A stretch of DNA of 64,000 nucleotides from Pseudomonas sp. R37(2017) (GTDB lineage Bacteria > Pseudomonadota > Gammaproteobacteria > Pseudomonadales > Pseudomonadaceae): the NCBI RefSeq assembly GCF_002113375.1, contig NZ_NEHO01000021.1, positions 1 through 64,000 of the forward strand. Direction: 5' to 3'. The notes beneath the pieces were generated by a model that saw only the letters and a program-made list of their open reading frames with translations, was not told the DNA's origin and ran no database searches. Positions 25,480 through 34,285 of the stretch are shown one piece after another. Each line of letters opens with the position of its first letter. Position 1 is the first letter of the stretch. The position numbers and the translations under genes were made by a program.

Positions 25480-26889
25480 ATGTCAGTCGCAAAGAAAATG
25501 AGTGTGGGGCAACTGACTATGTTGACCGCAGTCAACATGTTGGGTTCAGGTATTGTGCTATTACCGACGAAACTCGCGGAAGTCGGCGCAATTTCAATCC
25601 TCTCCTGGCTGGTGACAGCCACCGGCTCCCTCGCTCTGGCCTACGCCTTTGCGCGATGCGGGATGCTCAGTCGCAAGACCGGCGGCATGGGCGGTTATGC
25701 CGAATACACGTTCGGTAAAGCGGGTAACTACATCACCAACTACACCTACGGTCTCTCGCTATTGATTGCCAACGTGGCGATCAGTATTACTGCGGTTGGC
25801 TACATCCAGGTGTTGTTCGGGATAAAACTGGATTCGTTGCAAGTAGGTCTGGCGACCATTGCATTGTTGTGGATCACCACCTTCGCCAACTTTGGCGGCG
25901 CCCGCATTACCGGCCGTATCGGCGCGGTGACGGTCTGGGGTGTGATTGCACCGGTGGTACTGGTATCCACCGTTGGCTGGTTCTGGTTCGACAGCAGCGT
26001 CTATGCCGCCGGCTGGAACCCTCACGACAAGAGCTGGTACGAAGCGGCCGGCGCCTCGGTGGCGATCACCCTGTGGGCCTTCCTTGGCCTGGAGTCGGCT
26101 TGCGCCAACACCGACGCCGTGGAAAACCCTGAACGTAACGTGCCGATTGCCGTACTGGGCGGCACCCTGGGTGCGGCGGTGATCTACATCGTTTCCACCA
26201 ACGTGATCTTCGGTATCGTCGGCAACGAAGAACTGGTCGCGTCCACCGCGCCTTTCGGCCTGGTATTCGCCAAGATGTTCACCCCGATGGTCGGCGACAT
26301 CGTGATGGCGGCCATGGTGCTTGCCTGCATCGGTTCGCTGCTGGGTTGGCAGTTCACTATCGCTCAGGTTTACGCCAGCTCCGCGAACACCGGGTACTTC
26401 CTGCCCATCTTCGCCAAGGGCAACAAGGCCGGCACGCCGATCATCGGCATGCTGGTACTGCTCACCGCACAGACCGCGCTGGCCCTGCTCACCATCAGTC
26501 CTGACCTGAGCAAGCAGTTCGACACCCTGGTCAACCTCGCGGTAGTCACCAACCTGGTGCCTTACATCCTGTCCATGGCTGCATTGATGACCATGCAGAA
26601 GGTGTCCAACGTTCCGGAAGGCAAGGCATTGGCAACCAATGTCGTCGCAGTGATCGCAGCGGCATACAGCTACCTGGCGCTGTACAGCTCCGGCGAACAG
26701 GCCCTGATGCTGGGCGGCGTGGCCACCATCGTCGGCTACACCCTGTTCGGCTTCGTCAACAACCGCCTGATCCGCCTCGAAGCACTCAACAACAGCGTGC
26801 CGACGCAAACCGTCAGCGCGCAGCATCTCACTGCCCAGCCAGTGCCTGTTAACAATCTGAATAAAGCCACCATGGAGGTTCAAGCATGA
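25480..26889 (+). CDS. potE: PotE-type amino acid/polyamine antiporter
   Basis: A 469-residue APC-superfamily transporter with about twelve helices. The N-terminus LTAVNMLGSGIVLLPTKLAEVG and the segment FLGLESACANTDAVENPERN are very close to enteric PotE, the putrescine-ornithine exchanger. The C-terminal 30 residues (after NNRLIRLEALNN) are an extension not usual in PotE. The stop overlaps the decarboxylase start by four bases, so uptake of substrate and export of its amine product are coupled. Exchange of arginine/agmatine or lysine/cadaverine is possible, depending on the decarboxylase. Confidence 0.88.
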   Translation: MSVAKKMSVGQLTMLTAVNMLGSGIVLLPTKLAEVGAISILSWLVTATGSLALAYAFARCGMLSRKTGGMGGYAEYTFGKAGNYITNYTYGLSLLIANVAISITAVGYIQVLFGIKLDSLQVGLATIALLWITTFANFGGARITGRIGAVTVWGVIAPVVLVSTVGWFWFDSSVYAAGWNPHDKSWYEAAGASVAITLWAFLGLESACANTDAVENPERNVPIAVLGGTLGAAVIYIVSTNVIFGIVGNEELVASTAPFGLVFAKMFTPMVGDIVMAAMVLACIGSLLGWQFTIAQVYASSANTGYFLPIFAKGNKAGTPIIGMLVLLTAQTALALLTISPDLSKQFDTLVNLAVVTNLVPYILSMAALMTMQKVSNVPEGKALATNVVAVIAAAYSYLALYSSGEQALMLGGVATIVGYTLFGFVNNRLIRLEALNNSVPTQTVSAQHLTAQPVPVNNLNKATMEVQA

Positions 26890-29171
26890 CGGAATATAAA
26901 CACTCTCTGGGTATGTTGGCGCTGCTGGTCAGCAGTCCGCCGGACAAACGAACGGTGTTCGGCCGCGCCCTGGACCAACTGGTCCACGACGTAGAAGGAC
27001 GTGGCGTCAGCGTACTGGCCTCGGAAAGCCTCACCGATGCCGCTTCGATCCTGCGCTCGGACCCGGCCGTTCAATGCGTGCTGATCCGATGGGAAATGGA
27101 CACCAGCGAAGGTCACGCCGACTGCATCAAACTGCTGGTCAAACTGCGCGAGCGCAACACACGTGTGCCGGTGTTCCTGATCAGCGACCGCACCACCGCA
27201 TCGAGCATTCCGTTGCTGGTGATGCAACACGCCGACGACTTCATCTGGCTGCCCGAGGACACCTCGGGTTTCCTCAGCGGGCGCATCCTGGCCGCTATCG
27301 AGCGTTACCGCCAGGCCGCCCTGCCGCCGATGTTCGGCGCACTGGTGAAGTTTGCCCGTACCTATGAATACTCGTGGCACACCCCCGGCCATGCCGGCGG
27401 TACAGCCTTCCTCAAAAGCACCGCCGGACGGGCCTTCTACGAGTTCTTCGGCGAGAACCTGTTGCGTTCCGACCTGTCGATCTCGGTCGGCGAACTGGGT
27501 TCGCTGCTCGATCACAGCGGCCCTATCGGCCAGGGCGAGCGTTATGCCGCCAAGGTCTTCGGCGCCCATCGCACCTACTACGTGACCAACGGTTCGTCGA
27601 TGTCCAACCGCGTCATCCTCATGGCCAGCGTCACGCGAAACCAGATCGCCCTGTGCGACCGCAATTGCCACAAGTCCGCCGAGCATGCGATGACCCTGTC
27701 CGGGGCGATTCCGACCTACCTGGTGCCAACCCGCAACCGCTACGGCATCATCGGCCCGATCCTGCCGCAGACCCTGAGCGCCGAAGGCGTGAAAGCCGCC
27801 ATCGCCAACAACCCACTGGTCAAGCGAGGCATCGACCCGACGCCGGTGCACGCGATTGTCACCAACTCCACCTACGACGGCCTGACCTACAACGTCACCC
27901 GCGTTGAAGACCTGCTGGGCGAGAGTGTCGACCGTCTGCACTTCGACGAAGCCTGGTATGGCTACGCACGCTTCAACCCGCTGTACACCGGTCGCCATGC
28001 CATGCACGGCGACCCATCCGATCACGACAAGTCCAAGCCGACCGTGTTCGCCACCCAGTCGACCCACAAGTTGCTGGCCGCGCTGTCCCAGGCCTCGATG
28101 ATCCACGTGCGCAACGGCCGCAACCCGATCGAACATGCACGCTTCAACGAGTCGTACATGATGCACGCCTCGACCTCGCCGAACTACGCGATCATGGCGT
28201 CCTGCGACGTCAGCTCGGCGATGATGGAAGCGCCGAGCGGGCAGATTCTCACCAGCGAGTCGATCGAAGAAGCGATCAGCTTCCGCCAGGTGCTCTCGCG
28301 CATGCACAACGAGATGCTCAGCAAGGAAGACTGGTTCTTCACCTGCTGGCAGCCGCCGACCGTACAAGTGGGCGCGGCGACCGTGCCGTTCCATGAGGTC
28401 GATCCGGCCACGCTGAAAACCGACCCGAACTGCTGGGTCCTGCACCCGAACGCGGTATGGCACGGCTTCGGTGACATCGAAGATGGCTACTGCATGCTGG
28501 ACCCGATCAAGGTCTCGGTGCTCAGCCCGGGCATGGGCGACGACGGCAACCTGCTTGCCTCCGGTATCCCGGCCTGTGTGGTCACGGCCTACCTGAGCCG
28601 TCAGGGTATCGTGGTCGAGAAGACCACCGACTTCACCATCCTGTTCCTGTTCTCCATCGGCATCACCAAAGGCAAGTGGGGCACACTGCTCAACGCCCTG
28701 CTCGACTTCAAGCGCGACTACGACGACAACGCCGAGCTCGAACTGTGCCTGCCGGACCTGTACAACGCTCACCAGCAACGCTATGCCGGCATGGGCCTGA
28801 AGGATCTGGCCGACGAAATCTTCGCCGCCATGAAGAAGCACAAGACCACCGCCAACATGTCCCAGGCCTTCGGCACCCTGCCACACGCCGAGTTCAGCCC
28901 GGTGGAGGCCTACGAAAAACTGGTGCGCAACGACATCGAACTGGTGACCCTCGAGGAAGCCGCCGGCCGCCTCGCGGCAACCGGTATCGTGCCGTACCCG
29001 CCAGGCATTCCGTTGCTCATGCCAGGCGAGAACGCCGGTCCCGCGGACGGCCCGTTACTGGCGTATCTCAAGGCCCTGGAAGCCTTCGACAGATCCTTCC
29101 CCGGTTTCACCCATGACACCCACGGGATCGAAGTCGAAGACGGCGTTTATCGGATGCTGGTACTGAAATAA
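26886..29171 (+). CDS. PLP-dependent Orn/Lys/Arg decarboxylase, AdiA-like
   Basis: A 761-residue fold-type I decarboxylase with an N-terminal wing or receiver-like domain (about 1-130), large PLP domain (about 150-450) and C-terminal domain. The PLP lysine lies in STHKLLAALSQAS; LHFDEAWYGYARFNPLY and HEYSW-like YEYSWHTPGHAGG follow the inducible family. Many segments resemble the biodegradative arginine decarboxylase AdiA more than SpeF, yet the partner transporter is PotE-like. The amino acid used (arginine, ornithine or lysine) stays open. It acts in the cytosol and may give acid resistance or polyamine supply. Confidence 0.88.
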   Translation: MTEYKHSLGMLALLVSSPPDKRTVFGRALDQLVHDVEGRGVSVLASESLTDAASILRSDPAVQCVLIRWEMDTSEGHADCIKLLVKLRERNTRVPVFLISDRTTASSIPLLVMQHADDFIWLPEDTSGFLSGRILAAIERYRQAALPPMFGALVKFARTYEYSWHTPGHAGGTAFLKSTAGRAFYEFFGENLLRSDLSISVGELGSLLDHSGPIGQGERYAAKVFGAHRTYYVTNGSSMSNRVILMASVTRNQIALCDRNCHKSAEHAMTLSGAIPTYLVPTRNRYGIIGPILPQTLSAEGVKAAIANNPLVKRGIDPTPVHAIVTNSTYDGLTYNVTRVEDLLGESVDRLHFDEAWYGYARFNPLYTGRHAMHGDPSDHDKSKPTVFATQSTHKLLAALSQASMIHVRNGRNPIEHARFNESYMMHASTSPNYAIMASCDVSSAMMEAPSGQILTSESIEEAISFRQVLSRMHNEMLSKEDWFFTCWQPPTVQVGAATVPFHEVDPATLKTDPNCWVLHPNAVWHGFGDIEDGYCMLDPIKVSVLSPGMGDDGNLLASGIPACVVTAYLSRQGIVVEKTTDFTILFLFSIGITKGKWGTLLNALLDFKRDYDDNAELELCLPDLYNAHQQRYAGMGLKDLADEIFAAMKKHKTTANMSQAFGTLPHAEFSPVEAYEKLVRNDIELVTLEEAAGRLAATGIVPYPPGIPLLMPGENAGPADGPLLAYLKALEAFDRSFPGFTHDTHGIEVEDGVYRMLVLK

Positions 29172-29194
29172 GTCACGCAGTTTCACCGCAACCC

Positions 29195-29285
29195 CTGTGG
29201 GAGCGAGCCTGCTCGCGAAGACGGCCTGACAGTCAACCTAGATGGCGACTGACACTCCGCTTTCGCGAGCAGGCTCGCTCCCACA
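29195..29285. repeat. REP pair, GTGGGAGCGAGCCTGCTCGC family
   Basis: An inverted pair downstream of the decarboxylase gene, with TTTCGCGAGCAGGCTCGCTC as the right arm. Confidence 0.9.
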
Positions 29286-29349
29286 TTGCGTTGCGTACAC
29301 CCAAAATCCCTATGGGCAAATTCAATCACAGCGCTCTATGATTGACCCC

Positions 29350-29751
29350 ATGACCACCACCGCTCCAATCCGCTCACCCTGCCCGCCCGGCGCCTGCGAC
29401 TGCGGGCGTGACCCGTTGCTGGAAACGCCAGGGGCGGACCTGCGCATTCTGTTTCTGACCCGCAACGAAGAAAAGCGCCTGATCGAACGCCTGGAAAACC
29501 TGCAGAGCCTGAGCGATCTCGAGCACGTGCAGCGACGCATGTTCGAGCAGTTGGGTATTCGCGTGGACATCGCCCCCGGTTTCAATGAAGTGCGCACCAT
29601 GCGCGGCATCGGCATCCAGGTTGGCGAGTTGCCCGGGCTGTGTCGCAAGACCCGCGCCAACATCCCCGCCGCCATTCGCCGAGCCATGGAAAAGCGCCCG
29701 GAGATTGCCTACGAGCTGCTCAATGCCAACGACCTGTTGCGTGACACCTGA
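29350..29751 (+). CDS. Hypothetical protein with N-terminal Cys cluster
   Basis: A 133-residue protein that I do not recognise. It begins with a Pro/Cys-rich segment (CPPGACDCGRDPLL, about 10-23), followed by two long charged helices (TRNEEKRLIERLENLQSLSDLEHVQRRM region) and a C-terminal helical part. The three closely spaced cysteines could bind a metal. It overlaps the next gene by one base (TGATG), so both are probably one operon. Another ATG four codons upstream (29338) is an equal start candidate. Confidence 0.7.
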   Translation: MTTTAPIRSPCPPGACDCGRDPLLETPGADLRILFLTRNEEKRLIERLENLQSLSDLEHVQRRMFEQLGIRVDIAPGFNEVRTMRGIGIQVGELPGLCRKTRANIPAAIRRAMEKRPEIAYELLNANDLLRDT

Positions 29752-30290
29752 TGAACCCCATTCTCGAGTTCCCCCTCACCGACGAGATTCTCACCTCGTT
29801 CGCCCTGGCCATCGGTGCCGACCTGCAGGGCTACCGCAACCACATTTACCGGGTGCTGAACTTCCATGCGGCCCTCAGCGCAACCGAAGGTTTGCCCTCG
29901 GACGCCGTACAAATCGCGGCGGCGTTTCACGACCTGGGTATCTGGACCGATGACACCCTTGACTACCTGCCGCCCTCCATAGCCCTGGCCATTGAGTACC
30001 TCGACAGCCGGCAACGGGCGGACCTGAAGGTTGAAGTCAGTGCGTTGATACTTGAGCATCACAAGCTGCGCCGATATCACGGTGCCTGTGCCGACAGCGT
30101 CGAACCCTTTCGCCAGGCCGATCTGGTGGACGTATCCCTGGGCCTGGTGCGTTTCGGCCTGCCCCGCAGCTTCATCGGAACCGTGCGGTCGACCTTTCCC
30201 GATCACGGTTTTCACTCGATGTTGATGAAGCTTTCCGCCCGGCAATTGCTGCGCACGCCGCTGCGGCCGTTGCCCATGTTTCGCTGGTGA
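29751..30290 (+). CDS. HD-domain protein
   Basis: A 179-residue cytosolic protein with the HD metal-binding signature: His in RVLNFH (about residue 39), AAFHDLGIW (about 62-70) and a later LEHHKLRR. The HD superfamily hydrolyses phosphate esters, but the substrate is unknown here. The protein is short and compact, with no other domain. One-base overlap with the cysteine-cluster protein upstream suggests a shared process. Confidence 0.75.
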   Translation: MNPILEFPLTDEILTSFALAIGADLQGYRNHIYRVLNFHAALSATEGLPSDAVQIAAAFHDLGIWTDDTLDYLPPSIALAIEYLDSRQRADLKVEVSALILEHHKLRRYHGACADSVEPFRQADLVDVSLGLVRFGLPRSFIGTVRSTFPDHGFHSMLMKLSARQLLRTPLRPLPMFRW

Positions 30291-30534
30291 GACAAGCGTC
30301 CGTTCGATTTGCTGCAAAAACACTTGAAATTACACACTTTTTGACTATCCATTACTGGATATTTCGCAATTCAAACCTACGCTCTTCGCTGGGGCTATGA
30401 AATTCAATCTTGACTCGGTCAAAGCCAGGATCACCGCAGTGCGGGCCGAGATGGCCAAGTAGACAGCCGGATCCACGGGCAGTTGGTGAACACCACCCGG
30501 ATTCGAAAAAATGGACATTTGCTGAGGTAATTAG

Positions 30535-31800
30535 ATGCCAACAAGAAACTATGCCCTGCCCACTTTCACGCTCCTTGCCCTGTGCTGTCAGCAAGCCTGG
30601 GCAGGTGGCATCATGCTTTATGAGATCGGCACCGATAACGCCGGCCTGGCCAACGCCGGTGCCGCCGCCCGTGCCCAAGGCCCCTCGACCATCGCCAGCA
30701 ACCCGGCAGGCATGAGCTACCTGCCCGGCACACAAATCACCGGTGGCTTGCAGGTCTTGTACGGCGATCTGACCTTCGACCGTGACTCCGGCACCAATGT
30801 GTCCGGCAGCGGCAGTGGCAATTCCCTTGATCCGATCCCCGGCGGCAGCTTCTTCATCAGCCATGAACTCGACGATCACTGGAGTGTCGGTTTCGGCTCC
30901 TATGGCGACTTCGGCCTGGCGGTCAATTACGACAACGACTGGTCAGGCCGCTACTTCGCGCAAAACTCCAGCCTGCTCGGACTGTCGCTGGTGCCGAGCG
31001 TGTCCTACCGCTTCAACGAACAATGGTCGGTGGGCCTGGGCATCAAGGCCATGTATGGCATGTTGCAGGCGCAAACGGCGATTGACCGCTCACCGTTCGG
31101 CTTTACCGACCGCGCGGACGGCCAGTACAAATACGAGGACAATGCCTGGGGTTACGGTGCCAACGTCGGGGTGATCTACGCCCCGCAACCGGGTACGCGC
31201 ATAGGCCTGGCCTACACCAGCCAGGTCGACCTGGACTTCAAGGACCGGCTGGACGTCAAGGGCGACGGCCGCCTGCTCGAGCGCGTCAACAACACCAATA
31301 CCGAACTCGACATGAAGGTGCCGCAGACGCTCACCCTGAGCCTGTTCCAGCAACTGGACCGGCAATGGGCCTTGCTTGCCTCGGCCAACTGGCAGGACTG
31401 GTCAGAGTTCGGCGATATCGGGGTTGAAGTCGACACCACGGCGTTTGGCTCGCAATCGACAACCGTCGATGCCGGGTTCAAGGACACCTGGCACCTCTCC
31501 CTTGGCGCTCAGTACCAGGCCACCGAACAGTTGTTGTGGAACTTCGGGATGGCCTACGATAGCAGCGCCGTCTCGGACAGCAACCGCAGCGTGATCATCC
31601 CGATGGCCGAATCCTGGCGCATTGCGACAGGAGCCACCTATGCTCTGGACAAGGACACCGATGTCAACGTCAGTTGGGCCATGGTCTGGCTCGGCGACAT
31701 GCCGGTGGACCAGACCAAGTCCTCGGGCAATCGAATATCCGGTGAATTCGACAATGCCTGGATTCAGGCCTTGACCGGGAACATGACCTGGCGATTCTGA
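30535..31800 (+). CDS. FadL/OmpP1-family outer membrane transporter
   Basis: A 421-residue beta-barrel protein with leader ending QAWA (about residue 23). The family hallmark NAGAAARAQGPSTIASNPAGMSYL (split around residues 40-63) is the N-terminal hatch region. The C-terminus ends in Phe (NMTWRF), as is normal for barrel insertion. FadL-type channels admit long-chain fatty acids or hydrophobic aromatics. GAGG lies before the start. The lipoprotein downstream may be co-expressed. Confidence 0.88.
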   Translation: MPTRNYALPTFTLLALCCQQAWAGGIMLYEIGTDNAGLANAGAAARAQGPSTIASNPAGMSYLPGTQITGGLQVLYGDLTFDRDSGTNVSGSGSGNSLDPIPGGSFFISHELDDHWSVGFGSYGDFGLAVNYDNDWSGRYFAQNSSLLGLSLVPSVSYRFNEQWSVGLGIKAMYGMLQAQTAIDRSPFGFTDRADGQYKYEDNAWGYGANVGVIYAPQPGTRIGLAYTSQVDLDFKDRLDVKGDGRLLERVNNTNTELDMKVPQTLTLSLFQQLDRQWALLASANWQDWSEFGDIGVEVDTTAFGSQSTTVDAGFKDTWHLSLGAQYQATEQLLWNFGMAYDSSAVSDSNRSVIIPMAESWRIATGATYALDKDTDVNVSWAMVWLGDMPVDQTKSSGNRISGEFDNAWIQALTGNMTWRF

Positions 31801-31851
31801 TGTACTGCTGACAAAAAAAACGAAGATTTCATCCAAGGAGTAAACACAACT

Positions 31852-32526
31852 ATGAATCTGTCCCGAAAACTGCTCGTCGGCGCCACGCTGGCCAGTCTGT
31901 TGCTAGGCGGTTGCACCTCGAAAGTGACTGAGAGGGAGCAGTACTCAGGCTTCCTGTCCAACTACAACAACCTGCAGGAAGTCGAAACGCCGAGCGGCGG
32001 TACCGCGATGCGCTGGGTCAGCCCTTCGTGGAACCCGAATGCCTATGACACCGTGGTGTTCAACAAACTGGAACTGTACCCGGCGCCCAAGCCGGATGAG
32101 CGGGTCAACCAGCAGACGCTGACCGACATTCAGAACTACATGACCAACAAGGCCAAGGGCACGCTGGGTCAGAAGTACCGTGTAGTGTCCAGCACCTCTT
32201 CCGTACCGGCCGGTTCCCGTCCGCTGATCATGCGCGCGGCGATTACCGGGGTGAACGCCGAGAACGAAGGCATGAAGTGGTATGAAGTGGTCCCCATCGC
32301 GGCCGTAGTCGGCGCTACCCAGGCCGCCACCGGTCACCGTGACCAGGATACCACCCTGTTCATCGAAGCCGAGTTCGTCGACGCGAAGAGCAACCAGACC
32401 GTGGCCAAAGTGGTGCGCAAGGTGTTCGGCACGACCCTGGAAAACGAAAGCCAGAAGATTACCGCCAAGGACTTCAAGGCGGCGATCGACAAACTGGGTA
32501 GCGACTTCCAGGCATTCCTGAAGTAA
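31852..32526 (+). CDS. DUF3313-family lipoprotein
   Basis: A 224-residue lipoprotein with lipobox LLLGGC (Cys about 21) and the DUF3313 pattern: YSGFLSNY near the mature N-terminus, an extended middle with FNKLELYP and PLIMRAAITGV, and a C-terminal FKAAIDKLGSD helix. Function is unknown; the family is periplasmic, perhaps at the outer membrane. AAGGAG precedes the start. It follows the FadL-like gene by 50 bases. Confidence 0.83.
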   Translation: MNLSRKLLVGATLASLLLGGCTSKVTEREQYSGFLSNYNNLQEVETPSGGTAMRWVSPSWNPNAYDTVVFNKLELYPAPKPDERVNQQTLTDIQNYMTNKAKGTLGQKYRVVSSTSSVPAGSRPLIMRAAITGVNAENEGMKWYEVVPIAAVVGATQAATGHRDQDTTLFIEAEFVDAKSNQTVAKVVRKVFGTTLENESQKITAKDFKAAIDKLGSDFQAFLK

Positions 32527-33029
32527 CCCCCTGTAGGAGCGAGCACGCTCGCGATGGACTCGAGAACGCCGCGTTTAACCAGTAAACACGCGTTATCGTT
32601 AACCACCATCGCGAGCTTGCCGCAAGCGGGCACTCGCTCCTACATGAATTTCCCGCCAGGCGCTATTTTTTCACCCCCACCCGCCGACGCATTGCGGCGG
32701 TGATCGCGCGCCCATGGCGCCCCCCCACTTCTGCAAGCACGTTCCCTTGATTCCCTCAGGACTTCTCGCAAACGTCTCCTGACCAGGCAGAGCGAGCAAT
32801 TGGGGCAATCATTCAATTGGCGTTGAAAAGACCCGGACCGGCACCGTTGGGCTGACGCCCCGGCCCACTGAGGACTTGTCCGGGGTATTTCCTTGCGGCG
32901 CAGCTAAGATTCATGAATGGTGAACCTTATTCCCGGATACCCGGTCGATACCTGCAACCCGACCCGGTTCGTCGCCACCCCGTGCGCGGGGTGACAACTG
33001 GCATGCTTCATTCACTGGAGAACGCCCCC
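32527..33029. other. Intergenic: REP and leader of pcs
   Basis: A REP pair fills 32531-32644. The rest, up to the phosphatidylcholine synthase start, shows no gene; GC-rich stretches at 32690-32740 hold nothing recognisable. Confidence 0.55.
32531..32644. repeat. REP pair after the DUF3313 gene
   Basis: The left arm is GAGCACGCTCGCGATGG. The right arm has the long CTTGCCGCAAGCGGGCACTC form. Confidence 0.88.
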
Positions 33030-33752
33030 GTGATTTCAACCCTGTACATCGCCAGGCTCAAAGCATGGGGCGCCCATGGCTTTACCGCCACTGGCGTGGT
33101 CACCGCTTTTCTCGCCACCCTGTCCCTGCTGGATAACCAGCCGACCCATTGTCTGTTGTGGCTGGGTGTCGCCCTGATCGTCGACGGCCTGGACGGGGCG
33201 CTGGCGCGCAAGGTCAATGTACAGTCGGTGCTGCCCAGCTTCGATGGCTCGATCCTCGACCTGGTGATCGATTACCTGACCTATGTGTTTATCCCTGCCC
33301 TGTTCATCTACCGCTACATCCCGTTGCCGGACTACACCTTGCTGCTCGGCGTGTCGCTGATTCTGGTGTCGTCGCTGTTCTGCTTCTGCAACGTCAACAT
33401 GAAGAGCAAGGACAACTACTTCCAGGGCTTCCCCGCCGCCTGGAACGTGGTTGCCCTGTGCCTGTACATCATCGCCCCGTCACCGTGGATCACTTTCGCA
33501 ACGATCATTGGCCTGGCCCTGCTGACCGTCACCCGGATGAAGTTCCTGCATCCGTTCCGCGTGCGCCGGTTCATGCCGATCAACATTGCGGTGACCGCCA
33601 TCTGGTTGCTGTGCAGTTTGTCGCTGGTGCTCAACCATCCGGTGATCAATCCGTTGGTGATGGGCTTGTGGCTGCTGATGTCGGCGTACTTCCTGGGCAT
33701 CTGCCTGTGGCGCACGGCGCTGGAATGGCTCGACGAATCGAGGCTCAAATAG
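33030..33752 (+). CDS. pcs: Phosphatidylcholine synthase
   Basis: A 240-residue integral membrane enzyme that condenses CDP-diacylglycerol with choline. It has about eight helices and the CDP-alcohol phosphotransferase motif, visible as DGLDGALAR followed by SFDGSILDLVIDYL (about residues 50-82). A GTG start at 33030 with GGAG eight bases upstream gives the usual Pcs length and N-terminus (LKAWGAHGFTATG); an ATG nine codons earlier lacks such a site. Phosphatidylcholine is common in bacteria that live with plants or animals. Confidence 0.87.
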   Translation: MISTLYIARLKAWGAHGFTATGVVTAFLATLSLLDNQPTHCLLWLGVALIVDGLDGALARKVNVQSVLPSFDGSILDLVIDYLTYVFIPALFIYRYIPLPDYTLLLGVSLILVSSLFCFCNVNMKSKDNYFQGFPAAWNVVALCLYIIAPSPWITFATIIGLALLTVTRMKFLHPFRVRRFMPINIAVTAIWLLCSLSLVLNHPVINPLVMGLWLLMSAYFLGICLWRTALEWLDESRLK

Positions 33753-33754
33753 CC

Positions 33755-34141
33755 ATGCCGGTCCATATCGTTCAACTCGGTTCACCCCGCCGCCCCGACG
33801 AAGGTTTGCGCCTGGGCACGGTACGCCGCCCTCCCCGTGGCGTTGCGAAAACCGAGTTCGCCCGACGGGATTTCTATGATGTCTGGCAGCCGCTGCTGTC
33901 ACCCAGCGCGGAACTGGTGGCCGAGGCCAAGGCTGCGCAGGATGCCAAGGCCTGGGAGGTTTTCCGGCGCAAGTTCAAGGCGGAGATGAACCAGCCTGCT
34001 GCCAGTCAGATGCTGGACCTGCTGGCTGCACTGTCCCACCGGACGTCCCTGGCCGTGGGCTGTTATTGCGAGGATGAAGCGCATTGTCACCGGTCGGTGT
34101 TGCGCGAGTTGCTGGAGGCGCGGGGGGCGGAGGTGGTGTAG
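33755..34141 (+). CDS. DUF488-family protein, stop codon within a REP
   Basis: A 128-residue DUF488 protein. Features are RRPPRGV (about residues 24-30), the FYDVWQPLLSPS segment and the C-terminal LAVGCYCEDEAHCHRSVL motif with several Cys and His residues. The function is not established. It starts two bases after the pcs stop. The last codons run to GTGTAG, whose TAG is the left edge of a REP element, so the C-terminus may be cut or changed relative to relatives. Confidence 0.8.
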   Translation: MPVHIVQLGSPRRPDEGLRLGTVRRPPRGVAKTEFARRDFYDVWQPLLSPSAELVAEAKAAQDAKAWEVFRRKFKAEMNQPAASQMLDLLAALSHRTSLAVGCYCEDEAHCHRSVLRELLEARGAEVV

Positions 34142-34264
34142 GAGCGGGTGCCCGCTTGCGGCATGCTCCAGGCGGCGTTCCGACGAAAAACGCCAGGACA
34201 ACGAGGGCATTCATGCAGCACGCGTTATCGTTGACGTCCATCGCGAGCGTGCTCGCTCCTACAG
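34137..34264. repeat. REP pair overlapping the DUF488 stop
   Basis: The left arm has the long GTGCCCGCTTGCGGCATGCTC form; the right arm is the short GAGCGTGCTCGCTCC form. The left edge supplies a TAG stop. Confidence 0.88.
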
Positions 34265-34285
34265 GGGGCATTGCATCGCTATCGC

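Noticed and set aside
26880..28886. Open reading frame of 668 codons antisense to the decarboxylase
   Set aside because: It mirrors the PLP decarboxylase gene codon by codon, has no family features, and such long antisense frames are common in GC-rich DNA.
30398..30463. Twenty-one-codon frame MKFNLDSVKARITAVRAEMAK before the FadL-like gene
   Set aside because: Too short to judge; lacks a good ribosome-binding site, although its amino acid composition looks coding, so it could be a gene remnant.
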